From positions 1 through 64,000 of the forward strand of contig CAJOEN010000012.1 in the NCBI GenBank assembly GCA_905233475.1: DNA of 64,000 nt, given 5' to 3'. This DNA comes from an uncultured Bacteroidales bacterium (GTDB lineage Bacteria; Bacteroidota; Bacteroidia; Bacteroidales; P3). The position numbers and the translations under genes are program-made. Positions within the stretch are counted from its first letter, which is position 1. Each line of letters begins with the position of its first letter. This document shows positions 9,417-17,198 of this stretch, piece by piece. The notes under the pieces were generated by a model, which was given only the letters and a program-made list of their open reading frames with translations, was not told the origin of the DNA and ran no database searches.

Positions 9417-10937
9417 ATGAACATAATAAACCAGACGGCTTACAGGATAATGAAAAAACGGTTCCGCAAGGTGGAACGCTATATCAACGACCCTGTTGGG
9501 GTACAACAGCAGGTGTTCGAAATGCTGATAAAAAGTGGTCGCAACACGGAATGGGGACATAAATACCACTATAGCGACATACGCTCGTGGAACGATTTCG
9601 ACAAACAAGTGCCAATAAGCACTTACCCCGACCTTTACCCATACATAGAGCGTTTGATGAAAGGCGAACAACGCCTGCTTTGGAACCAAGATGTGAGATG
9701 GTTTGCTAAATCGTCGGGAACAACCGGAAAGGCAAGCAAATTCATACCTGTAACCCCCGATGCCTTATACAACTGCCACTACAAAGGGGGCAAAGACATG
9801 GTGGCAATATACTGCAATATGTTCTACGACACACATCTGTTTACCGGATACAACCTAGCCCTCGGCGGTAGTCGTCAAGAAAACAAGGACACCAAGGCCT
9901 TTTGCGGCGACGTGTCGGCAATACTTATGGACAACCTTCCAGCATGGGCGGAATACTTCCGCTTTCCGCGCAAAAACGTAGCCCTTATGCAGGAATGGGA
10001 GACAAAACTTCAGGCTCTGATAAAATCCACATACAACCGCAACATAGTGAGCCTTTCGGGTGTGCCGTCGTGGATGTCGGTGCTGTTGCAGAAAAGCCTC
10101 GAATTTACAGGAAAAAACAACATTATGGAAATGTGGCCAAATTTGGAGACTTTCTTCTACGGCGGTGTACATTTCGACCCCTACCGCAAAAAATTCGACC
10201 AACTTATCGGCAATCCCGATATGCACTATATAAACATTTACAACGCTTCAGAGGGCTTTTTTGGCGTTCAGGACCAGCCAAACAGCAGCGATATGTTACT
10301 GCTTCTCGACAACGGAGTTTTCTACGAATTTATACCTACAGAAGAACTCGACACTGCACAGCCCAAAGCTATAAGCCTTGCCGATGTAAAAACAGGTACC
10401 AACTATGCTATGATAATAAGCACTAACTCAGGACTTTGGCGATACGTAATAGGCGATACCGTAACATTTACATCGCTACGTCCCTACCGCATACAAATCA
10501 CCGGAAGAACAAAAAACTTTATCAACGTGTGCGGCGAGGAACTTATAGTGGACAATGCAATTCAGGCACTGAACACCACCTGCGCCGAGACATCCTGCGA
10601 GGTAAAGGAGTTTACGGCGGCACCGTATTTCTCCGAAGATGGCAAACCCGTTGGACATCAGTGGCTTGTGGAATTTGAGACGGAACCATCTAATTTGGAC
10701 GTCTTTGCCGAAAAACTCGACAAAAACCTCCAGACGGTGAATACCGACTACCGTTCCAAACGCTACAAAGACCTGATATTACGCCCATTGCAACTGTCGG
10801 TAGCACCCGAAGGCACTTTCTTCGAATGGCAGAAACAGCACAACCGATTGGGCGGACAAAGCAAAGTGCCGAGACTTAATAATTCCCGAGAAACAATAGA
10901 CCCTCTTTTGGATATAGCAAATAAATTACAGAAATGA
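9417..10937 (+). CDS. GH3-like acyl-adenylating enzyme
   Basis: 506 residues, the usual length of bacterial GH3 homologues. The family belongs to the ANL superfamily (acyl-adenylate/amide forming). The AMP-binding core is visible as WFAKSSGTTGKASKFIPVT (about residues 99-117), and later YNASEGFFG (about 276-284) and the hinge region RTKNFINVCGEELIVD (about 363-378). Plant members conjugate amino acids to jasmonate or auxin; the substrate of the bacterial ones is unknown. It starts nine bases after lptF/G and ends in an ATGA overlap with sufE, a coupling common in this phylum without known biochemical reason. Confidence 0.88.
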   Translation: MNIINQTAYRIMKKRFRKVERYINDPVGVQQQVFEMLIKSGRNTEWGHKYHYSDIRSWNDFDKQVPISTYPDLYPYIERLMKGEQRLLWNQDVRWFAKSSGTTGKASKFIPVTPDALYNCHYKGGKDMVAIYCNMFYDTHLFTGYNLALGGSRQENKDTKAFCGDVSAILMDNLPAWAEYFRFPRKNVALMQEWETKLQALIKSTYNRNIVSLSGVPSWMSVLLQKSLEFTGKNNIMEMWPNLETFFYGGVHFDPYRKKFDQLIGNPDMHYINIYNASEGFFGVQDQPNSSDMLLLLDNGVFYEFIPTEELDTAQPKAISLADVKTGTNYAMIISTNSGLWRYVIGDTVTFTSLRPYRIQITGRTKNFINVCGEELIVDNAIQALNTTCAETSCEVKEFTAAPYFSEDGKPVGHQWLVEFETEPSNLDVFAEKLDKNLQTVNTDYRSKRYKDLILRPLQLSVAPEGTFFEWQKQHNRLGGQSKVPRLNNSRETIDPLLDIANKLQK

Positions 10938-11365
10938 CCATACAAGAAATTGAAAACCAGATTATGAGCGAGTTCGCGAATTTCGAGGACTGGCTCGACA
11001 AATACAATTACATCATCGAAATGGGCAAGAGCTGTCCGCAAATCGACGAAAAAGACAAAATCAATGAAAACCTCATAAAAGGCTGTCAATCAAAAGTATG
11101 GCTAAGCGCTAAATTAGAAGACAACCGCATACGTTTCTGTGCCGACAGCGATGCCGTGATAACACGTGGCATTGCCGCCCTACTGATACGTGCCTTGGAC
11201 AACCAAACACCTGCCGACATACTTGCCGCCGACCTTTCGTTCATCGAACAAATCGGTCTCAAGGAACATCTCTCCCCAACTCGTTCAAACGGCCTCACAG
11301 CCATGATAAAACAGATGAAAATTTACGCCCTCGCATTTAACACTTTAGCACAGAAACAGCAATGA
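10934..11365 (+). CDS. sufE: SufE family Fe-S assembly protein
   Basis: 143 residues, the full length for SufE. The acceptor cysteine loop is LIKGCQSKVW (Cys at about residue 51), and YIIEMGKSCPQID matches the conserved N-terminal helix region. SufE accepts persulfide from the cysteine desulfurase SufS and stimulates it. It overlaps the GH3 gene before it and the SufT-like gene after it by four bases each. sufC and sufD are about 14 kb away on the other strand; no sufS or sufB is in the window. Confidence 0.92.
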   Translation: MTIQEIENQIMSEFANFEDWLDKYNYIIEMGKSCPQIDEKDKINENLIKGCQSKVWLSAKLEDNRIRFCADSDAVITRGIAALLIRALDNQTPADILAADLSFIEQIGLKEHLSPTRSNGLTAMIKQMKIYALAFNTLAQKQQ

Positions 11366-11679
11366 CACCAACCAAAGATACCATACATTCGGCGGTAATT
11401 GACGCACTGAAATCGACCTACGACCCCGAAATTCCTGTAAACATTTACGACCTCGGCTTCATTTACAATATCGAAGTTTCGGACACACTTGCGGTTAAAA
11501 TCCTTATGACCCTTACCGCCCCCAACTGCCCTGTGGCCGACTCGCTACCTATCGAAGTGCGCAGTAAAATCCTTAGTATTCATGGAGTTACCGATGCAGA
11601 CGTTGAAATAACTTTCGACCCGCCTTGGAGCATGGACAAAATGAGCGATGTGGCAAAAATGGAACTCGACCTTTTTTAA
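11362..11679 (+). CDS. SufT/PaaD-like (MIP18 family) Fe-S protein
   Basis: 105 residues of the DUF59/MIP18 family. The diagnostic DPEIPVNIYDLGFIYNIEV (about residues 20-38) and the Cys in MTLTAPNCPVADSL are present. Members aid maturation or delivery of Fe-S clusters; in Bacteroidota a short form sits beside sufE, as here. It is translationally coupled to sufE by ATGA. The gene ends the operon; the 183 bases to gldD hold no recognisable feature. Confidence 0.9.
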   Translation: MTPTKDTIHSAVIDALKSTYDPEIPVNIYDLGFIYNIEVSDTLAVKILMTLTAPNCPVADSLPIEVRSKILSIHGVTDADVEITFDPPWSMDKMSDVAKMELDLF

Positions 11680-11862
11680 ATGTTATTAGTCAGACAAACC
11701 GCGGTGAAGAGTGGTAGTTGCAGTTTTGCAAAGTGTTTGAGCAATATTTTGGCACTCAGTGTGGCGGAATGAAATTCTAACCGCAGAAAAACGACTAAGG
11801 CAAACAATGGAAAAATCGGGATGTCACGAAAAAAGGCAATTACATGGTTGTCGTAATCTTTC

Positions 11863-12456
11863 CTACTTCTTCCACCGCAATGTTTCGAGGATGTGGCGGG
11901 CATCGTCCTGTATGTAGTTTATCACAGGCTCGAGGGAGTCGTAGTTGGGGGTGTTGTTGATATACATGGCTCCACGCACAAAATTCCTTACGCTGTCGGT
12001 AGCCCAGAATTGGAAAGTCGAGGCAACTTGCTGACCTTTAAGTCGATAGGTGTTGGCAAAAACTCGTTCTTCAGGGTTGTTGTACGCCTGTTCCTCCACT
12101 CCCGAGGCCTTTTGGAAATGAATTTTCAGCAACTGATAAGCCGTATCCACCTCCATAGCAAGGGCTGCAGGCGTTTTTAATTTCTTGTAACTAAGAAAGA
12201 TAACTCCGTTGTATTCGGGATATGATATGTCTATCCATTTCACCGAGGGCAGGTCTTTTTTCATAGAAACCACAGCATTGGTGGGATATTCGAAAGTGAT
12301 GCCCAAAGCGGCGGTGTCGTAGGTCTGGTACGACTTTTCGGGCAGGGTTATGCGGTAGTAGGTTGTGGGCTTGGGGGCGTATGTCTGTTCGCTGTTGCAC
12401 GCCACAACGGCAAATAACAGCAGTATTGCGCTAATTGTAAATATGTTAGTTTTCAT
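11863..12456 (-). CDS. gldD: Gliding motility lipoprotein GldD
   Basis: 197 residues with a lipoprotein signal ending at VVAC (Cys20). The mature protein has the GldD pattern: YRITLPEKSYQTYD near residue 38, then paired Lys/Trp segments (SVKWIDISYPEYNG, residues 70-83) and FWATDSVRNFVRGAMYI near residue 150. GldD is an envelope lipoprotein needed for gliding and type IX secretion in Flavobacterium. It overlaps gldE by 11 bases and follows it, the conserved gldE-gldD order. Its presence implies a functional type IX pathway, consistent with the exported protein at the left edge. Confidence 0.9.
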   Translation of the reverse strand: MKTNIFTISAILLLFAVVACNSEQTYAPKPTTYYRITLPEKSYQTYDTAALGITFEYPTNAVVSMKKDLPSVKWIDISYPEYNGVIFLSYKKLKTPAALAMEVDTAYQLLKIHFQKASGVEEQAYNNPEERVFANTYRLKGQQVASTFQFWATDSVRNFVRGAMYINNTPNYDSLEPVINYIQDDARHILETLRWKK

Positions 12457-13729
12457 TTTCGGATGATTTGTTGATTGAAACTTTCACTTCCTCTATGCGG
12501 CGGTTGTCGGCCTTTTGTATTTTGAAGTTTAAGTTTTTGATTTTCACGTCGGTACCGGGATGAGGAATCTCGCCCACCACTTCGAGTATAAGTCCGGCAA
12601 GAGTCTCGGCGTCGCCGCGCACTTCGTCGAATTCCTCGTCGTCGAGGTCGAGGGTTTTGCAGAAATCTATTATGCTTGTCTTGGCCTCAAAGACGAAGGT
12701 GTTTTCGTCCAACTTGCGGAAAGCTGTCTCGGCTTTGTCGTATTCGTCGGTGATTTCGCCCACAATCTCTTCGATAATGTCCTCGAGGGTTACAATGCCT
12801 GAAGTGCCGCCGTACTCGTCCACCACTATGGCGAGGTGTATTTTCAGCGTCTGAAATTCGTGCAGCAGGTCGCTAACACTCTTGGTCTCAGGCACAAATA
12901 ACGGCTCGCGCAACAGGCTTGTCCAGGCTTTTGTCTTGTCCTTGGCCATCACCGAAAGGAGGTCTTTCACATAAAGTATGCCCTTTATATTGTCCACCGA
13001 GCCGTCGTACACGGGGATACGCGAAAAGCCGGTGCTTTCGTACAGGGCCACCACATTGTCGAGACTTTCGTCCATTTCCACCGCAACAATGTCGATACGC
13101 GACTTCATTATCTCGTTCACCACAAGGTCGCCGAAACGCACAATGCCTTTCAGCATCTGGGCTTCGGTCTCCACATCCTCGCCGCCTTCGGCAATCTCTA
13201 TTACGTCGGACATCTCGTCGCCCGAGAGCGCGTTGGTGTTGTTGGTGGTAGTAAAATGCGATTTCAGCCTTACCGAAAGCATAGCGAAAGGTTTGAAAAG
13301 CCATGCAAGGAACTGAATCGTTACTGCGTTGCCGGAGATAATCCTCGACTCTTTTTCCTTGGCGTAATATCTTGGCAACCAATACACAAACACGGCGGCG
13401 ATAAGCAAATAAAACAGAGTGCCGGCCACCATAAGCAGCTCGGTGTACCACGGCCATACCTCGGGAAGGTTGAGGTAGCACATCAGCAGAAGCAAAAACA
13501 GGGCAAAGCTTTGGAAAGTGAATGTGGCAAACTCCAGTGCCGACAGGGTTCGGTCTTCGTTGTCGAGCAGTTTCACCACCCTTGTGGCGGCAGTGGTGCC
13601 GGTGTTTTTAATCTCGTCGTATTCGCTGTGGCTGAGTTCTTCCACGGCGTGGTAGAACATCGATGAAAAAACAGCAAGCAGAAACAGTATTACGGCTCCT
13701 GTGGCCATCAATATGTTTGTAAGTAACAT
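12446..13729 (-). CDS. gldE: Gliding-associated CBS-domain membrane protein GldE
   Basis: 427 residues from the ATG at 13729. An upstream TTG in frame is rejected because it overlaps the -7 promoter box. Order of parts: DUF21/CNNM transmembrane domain (hydrophobic segments about residues 5-27, 60-85, 90-115, 125-145), two CBS motifs (about 195-310, including SRIPVYDGSVDNIKGILYVKDL and IVVDEYGGTSGIVTLEDI), and a CorC/HlyC-type C-terminal domain (about 330-425). Related proteins are Mg2+/Co2+ efflux or regulatory factors. It overlaps gldD. Confidence 0.9.
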   Translation of the reverse strand: MLLTNILMATGAVILFLLAVFSSMFYHAVEELSHSEYDEIKNTGTTAATRVVKLLDNEDRTLSALEFATFTFQSFALFLLLLMCYLNLPEVWPWYTELLMVAGTLFYLLIAAVFVYWLPRYYAKEKESRIISGNAVTIQFLAWLFKPFAMLSVRLKSHFTTTNNTNALSGDEMSDVIEIAEGGEDVETEAQMLKGIVRFGDLVVNEIMKSRIDIVAVEMDESLDNVVALYESTGFSRIPVYDGSVDNIKGILYVKDLLSVMAKDKTKAWTSLLREPLFVPETKSVSDLLHEFQTLKIHLAIVVDEYGGTSGIVTLEDIIEEIVGEITDEYDKAETAFRKLDENTFVFEAKTSIIDFCKTLDLDDEEFDEVRGDAETLAGLILEVVGEIPHPGTDVKIKNLNFKIQKADNRRIEEVKVSINKSSENEN

Positions 13730-13765
13730 CTTTACAGTTGCAAAATCTTTATTAAAATAATAGTG

Positions 13766-13773
13766 CAAATTTA
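13766..13773 (-). promoter_or_regulatory. -7 promoter element of gldE-gldD
   Basis: TAAATTTG on the minus strand lies 37 bases upstream of the chosen gldE start and is preceded by an A/T-rich tract. It fits the phylum's -7 consensus. Confidence 0.55.
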
Positions 13774-14059
13774 CACTTTTTTTATCGTTTTTTTGTGTTT
13801 ATTTTGCAATAAATTGATTTTCAAATAATTAATCTCAAAACAAAGTGCTTACAGTTTTATGGTCTTAGGTAGTTTTGCCGTGTTTTACGCCGTTTTTGGC
13901 ACAAGTCATTTCAGTTTTGTTGTGAATTGATATTTGCCTCTGCCCACATTTTGTGACTTCGACTGATACTGCCAGCTGAAACGAGGCTGTGCGGTTTGCA
14001 GTGCCTGCGGAATGGTTTTCATATGCAAAAATACTGTTTTCTGCCGACGTTTGGATTTT

Positions 14060-14163
14060 TTTAGGGGACTTCTATTTATTCGTTTGAGAGCGCGTGTCTC
14101 CGACACGCCTGTTCTTTATTTGCTTGATATACCTCACATTAGCATGCGAGGTTATTGAGAGTT
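14060..14163 (+). repeat. Mosaic hairpin repeat, copy R1 (right end lost)
   Basis: Starts with the element end TTTAGGGGACTTCTAT, continues through the GCGTGTCtccGACACGC hairpin and the CCTCACAttagcaTGCGAGG hairpin, and stops matching the fuller copy at 61103-61229 soon after TTATTGAGAG. It lies just upstream of the SanA-like gene. The rest of the gap, 13774-14059, is AT-rich with nothing recognised. Apparent reading frames here (for example one in frame with the SanA-like gene) are products of the repeat. Confidence 0.8.
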
Positions 14164-14204
14164 TTTTCCGTATTTTCGCAGTCTTATTTTTTGAGGGAAA
14201 GGAG

Positions 14205-14876
14205 ATGAAATTAAAATTTAAACTAAAGAAAATTAAAGGTTGGCCGAGGTACAAAAAAGTCATAGCTTTCACTATCGTGTCCATGGCTTTTGTTTCAGTA
14301 ATTACGACTGTTGTTGCAAATATTTTGGTAAACAACTCGGCAAAGGGCAGATGTTACACCTCTGTTGATGATATTCCATACCGCCGTGTAGGAGTAATTC
14401 TTGGAACTTCGCGTTTTACCAAGCGAGGCGCCGAGAATTTATATTTCAAATATCGTATACAGGCGTGTGCCAACCTATACCATTGTGGAAAAATCAGTTA
14501 CATACTTATAAGCGGAGACAACGGCCACAAAAGCTACAATGAACCTGCCGACATGCGAAACTCTCTTATTGCCGAGAGAGTACCCGATAGCGTATTTTTA
14601 CTGGATTATGCCGGTTTCAGCACATACGACTCCATGGTGCGGACAAAAAAAGTTTTTGGACAAGATTCTGTTACCGTAATCTCTCAAAATTGGCACAACA
14701 AACGCGCCCTATTTATAGCAAAAAAATATGGAATAGATGCCGTTGGTTTCAATGCCAATGACGTTGCCTTTTCCTTGATAACAGCCATACGCGAATGGCT
14801 TGCACGAACGAAAATGGTCATCGACCTATTGTTTCAGAAAGAACCTCATTTCTTGGGAGACCCAATTGAGATATGA
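14205..14876 (+). CDS. SanA/YdcF-like membrane protein (DUF218)
   Basis: 223 residues from the ATG at 14205, which directly follows GAAAGGAG. A longer in-frame start at 14094 is rejected because it would translate the repeat R1. One membrane anchor (about residues 18-42) is followed by a DUF218 domain: RVGVILGTSRF (about 66-76), ISYILISGDNGHKSYNEPADM (about 103-123) and VTVISQNWHNKRALFIAKKYGIDA near the C-terminus, which are the conserved acidic and His/Arg positions. Escherichia coli SanA affects envelope barrier function; the biochemical activity is not established. Transcribed towards the minus-strand cassette that ends at 14921. Confidence 0.82.
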   Translation: MKLKFKLKKIKGWPRYKKVIAFTIVSMAFVSVITTVVANILVNNSAKGRCYTSVDDIPYRRVGVILGTSRFTKRGAENLYFKYRIQACANLYHCGKISYILISGDNGHKSYNEPADMRNSLIAERVPDSVFLLDYAGFSTYDSMVRTKKVFGQDSVTVISQNWHNKRALFIAKKYGIDAVGFNANDVAFSLITAIREWLARTKMVIDLLFQKEPHFLGDPIEI

Positions 14877-14920
14877 AAAGCGTTTGTAAGTTATTAAAAC
14901 ACAGCACTGTGGTATGGCTG

Positions 14921-15133
14921 TCAAGATAATTTTGTTTCTACCGCACTAATAATTCCTTTTATATCATAAAGTGTATATTCAACTCCGGCGGTGTGTAGGG
15001 CATCGTAATGGTCGATAATATATTGTCCGGCACCCGACTGTTCAAAAAGGCGAAACGTTTCCTTGCCGCTTATCCCGTGAAGTCGTTTGTATTCCTCGAT
15101 ACAGTATATCAGAAATTCCAGTTTTATGTTCAT
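14921..15133 (-). CDS. DUF3791 protein, third gene of cassette A
   Basis: 70 residues from the ATG at 15133, which overlaps the previous stop by four bases (ATGA); this overlap fixes the start. The sequence FLIYCIEEYKRLHGISGKE, then FRLFEQSG and DHYDALHTAGVEYTLYDI, matches DUF3791, a small helical family often found next to DUF3990. The pairing and size suggest the antitoxin or adaptor of a toxin-antitoxin-like unit; this is inference. It is last in the operon coaBC, DUF3990, small gene, DUF3791. Confidence 0.75.
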   Translation of the reverse strand: MNIKLEFLIYCIEEYKRLHGISGKETFRLFEQSGAGQYIIDHYDALHTAGVEYTLYDIKGIISAVETKLS

Positions 15134-15378
15134 GCTTCTTCTGGATAGATGATTTTTCCTGTGGTATATTCGCTGTGCCATAGTTCGGCCAAAGCCAATG
15201 GACTAAGATGCCATAGTTTTGAACTTTCGCGTTCCAAATCGGAGTAAACTTTTGAATTGTAAAGCATACGCATGGCGTCAGTAGCTTCAAAGCCATATTC
15301 TTTTGATATGCTAGCAATTACCTGAGGCACTATCAATTGTAGTGTGGCTGTAAATTGTATCTGTTCCTGCTCTGTCAT
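15130..15378 (-). CDS. Small helical protein, second gene of cassette A
   Basis: 82 residues. The start is set by the ATGA overlap with the stop of the DUF3990 gene. Its core, DAMRMLYNSKVYSDLERES, resembles DAFGRVYNSEIYKKLL in the third gene of cassette B (35164-35379), so both belong to one small family: about 70-80 residues, all-helical, with a conserved YNS-Y motif. It overlaps DUF3791 by four bases as well, so all three proteins are translationally coupled. Function unknown; likely a binding partner of the DUF3990 protein. Confidence 0.72.
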   Translation of the reverse strand: MTEQEQIQFTATLQLIVPQVIASISKEYGFEATDAMRMLYNSKVYSDLERESSKLWHLSPLALAELWHSEYTTGKIIYPEEA

Positions 15379-15854
15379 ACAGAATAGCTTGTTACAAAAT
15401 GAGTATAATCCAATGCTTTTTCCGTTTTGAATGTCAGCTGATTGTATAATTTTCGCACTTTTAGTCGTGCTAGGGTTTCCTCCTTTGTGAGCAGTCCGGC
15501 TTGAAAAGCTGCAAGAGTTCTGAAAACATCGTCGTTTGCCACGGGTCCGTAAACAAAATCGCATTCGGGAGTGGCAATGCCGTTTCGGTTGTCGCTCACA
15601 TAGTCGAGCCATGCTTCGTCGGGATTGTCGAGCCAAATGTTTCTCAGTTCCGATTCCATTTTTTCGACATCTGTCTCGTAAACATTTACAATACCTTGTT
15701 CAGCGCCGTTACGGTCCTGAACCTTGCGCGCAAAGTTCTTGGCCTGCATTTCGTTCAGTGTAGTATAAAACCCCTTGCCGAAATCCAAAGCCCTGTTAGG
15801 CTCTAAAATTTTCGGTGTTTCAATTTTTCTGTCGCTTCCGTGGTAAGTAATCAT
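15375..15854 (-). CDS. DUF3990 protein (ADP-ribosyltransferase-like), cassette A
   Basis: 159 residues. The start MITYHGSD carries the conserved YHGS/T; ALDFGKGFYTTLNEMQAKNFA (about residues 23-43) and CDFVYGPVANDDVF (about 98-111) are the other blocks shared with the copy at 34694-35167. The H (YHG), Y (GKGFY) and late acidic positions resemble the H-Y-E layout of ADP-ribosyltransferases, to which this family has been related. Activity here is unproven. Starting 27 bases after the coaBC stop on the same strand, it is probably read from the coaBC promoter. Confidence 0.78.
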   Translation of the reverse strand: MITYHGSDRKIETPKILEPNRALDFGKGFYTTLNEMQAKNFARKVQDRNGAEQGIVNVYETDVEKMESELRNIWLDNPDEAWLDYVSDNRNGIATPECDFVYGPVANDDVFRTLAAFQAGLLTKEETLARLKVRKLYNQLTFKTEKALDYTHFVTSYSV

Positions 15855-15881
15855 ATTATTTGCAACGCTGATGGTTGCGAT

Positions 15882-17075
15882 TTATTGTCCAAGCATATCC
15901 ACAATATCCTTTGCCACATCGGCTTTGGATTTGAGGGTGCCTTCGCGTACCGTTCCGTCGGCGGTGATGACGGTAACCTTGTTGGTGTCGTGGCCGAAGC
16001 CCGCACCAGCATCGTGGAGCGAGTTCAGCACAATCATATCGAGGTTTTTGCGCGTGAGCTTGGCTTTGGCGTTCTCCAATTCGTTGTCAGTTTCGAGGGC
16101 AAAGCCGATAAGCCGTTGCCCTGCCGTTTTCATCTTGCCCAAAGAGGCCAGAATATCGGGGTTTTGCACAAGGTGTATGTCGAGGGTCTCGGTACCTGCG
16201 GTCTTTTTTATCTTGTGGTCGGCCACGGTTTCGGGACGGTAGTCGGCCACGGCTGCCGAGAGTATGGCGGCGTTGCAACGAGGGAAAATCTCCACACATT
16301 TGTTGTACATCTCCCGTGCCGATTCCACGTTAATCTGCTCAATATTAGCGTGTTTTGCAGTAAGGTGAGTTGGCCCGGCCACCAAAAACACTTTTGCACC
16401 GCGTGTGGCAAGCTCTTCGGCAATGGCGAAACCCATTTTGCCGGTGGAGAAATTACCCACAAAGCGCACTGCGTCAATACGTTCGTAGGTAGGACCGGCG
16501 GTAACGAGGAACGTCTTTCCGCCAAGGGTGAGTTTTTTATCGAAAATACCGTTCACATATTCGAAAATAGCTTCCGGTTCGGGCATGCGTCCCACGCCGG
16601 AAGTGCCGCAGGCCAGCTCGCCCTCGGCGGGAGATAGGATATTCACGCCTTTGTCCTTTAAACAGCGTATGTTGTCCTGCACCGCCGCATTGTCATACAT
16701 GGCGCTGTTCATGGCCGGACACACCACCACATCTTTGGCGAAAGCCAGAAAGAGGGTGGAGAGGGCATCGTCGGCAATGCCGTTGGCAAACTTGCCTATG
16801 ATATTGGCCGTGGCCGGTGCCACAACCAGCATGTCGGCCCAGTCGGCGAGGGCTATGTGCTCGGTGCTGTACTCGTTTTTGGTGGCAAAGACATCGCTGT
16901 ACACGGCGTTGCCCGACACAGTCTCAAGGGTGAGGGGAGTAACAAACTGCAAGGCGTTTCTGGTGGCAACCACCTTCACCTCGGCACCGTTCTTAACGAA
17001 GAGACGTATCAGCTGAGGCACCTTGTAGGCGGCAATTCCGCCCGTTATCCCTATTATTATCTTTTTGTCCTTCAT
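15882..17075 (-). CDS. coaBC: Bifunctional phosphopantothenoylcysteine decarboxylase / phosphopantothenate-cysteine ligase
   Basis: 397 residues, full length. The N-terminal flavoprotein half (1-185) shows IIIGITGGIAAYK, the His in STEHIALADWADM, VCPAMNSAMY and the catalytic Cys region ACGTSGVGRMPEPE. The C-terminal CTP-dependent ligase half shows FLVTAGPTYERIDAVRFVGN (about 189-208) and KMGFAIAEE. It makes 4'-phosphopantetheine in coenzyme A synthesis in the cytosol. The DUF3990 cassette follows on the same strand; a receptor gene lies upstream. Confidence 0.96.
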   Translation of the reverse strand: MKDKKIIIGITGGIAAYKVPQLIRLFVKNGAEVKVVATRNALQFVTPLTLETVSGNAVYSDVFATKNEYSTEHIALADWADMLVVAPATANIIGKFANGIADDALSTLFLAFAKDVVVCPAMNSAMYDNAAVQDNIRCLKDKGVNILSPAEGELACGTSGVGRMPEPEAIFEYVNGIFDKKLTLGGKTFLVTAGPTYERIDAVRFVGNFSTGKMGFAIAEELATRGAKVFLVAGPTHLTAKHANIEQINVESAREMYNKCVEIFPRCNAAILSAAVADYRPETVADHKIKKTAGTETLDIHLVQNPDILASLGKMKTAGQRLIGFALETDNELENAKAKLTRKNLDMIVLNSLHDAGAGFGHDTNKVTVITADGTVREGTLKSKADVAKDIVDMLGQ

Positions 17076-17198
17076 TTTTCTTTTGTTTGTTTTTTTTCTG
17101 TCGCAGACAGAATCAATCGTTAAGATTCACCGGATTTCTTGAGCGAAGCGAGCAGGAGAATAAAAGAGTCTTTTCAGCGAGCAGAAAAAAATCTTGAT

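Noticed and set aside
11680-11862. A small gene between the SufT-like gene and gldD
   Set aside because: No frame with a plausible start, signal or motif; convergent gene ends suffice to explain the gap.
14072-14335. Minus-strand frame whose end (IKNRRVGDTRSQTNK) also appears at 27298-27552
   Set aside because: The shared peptide is only the translation of the mosaic repeat; no gene is implied.
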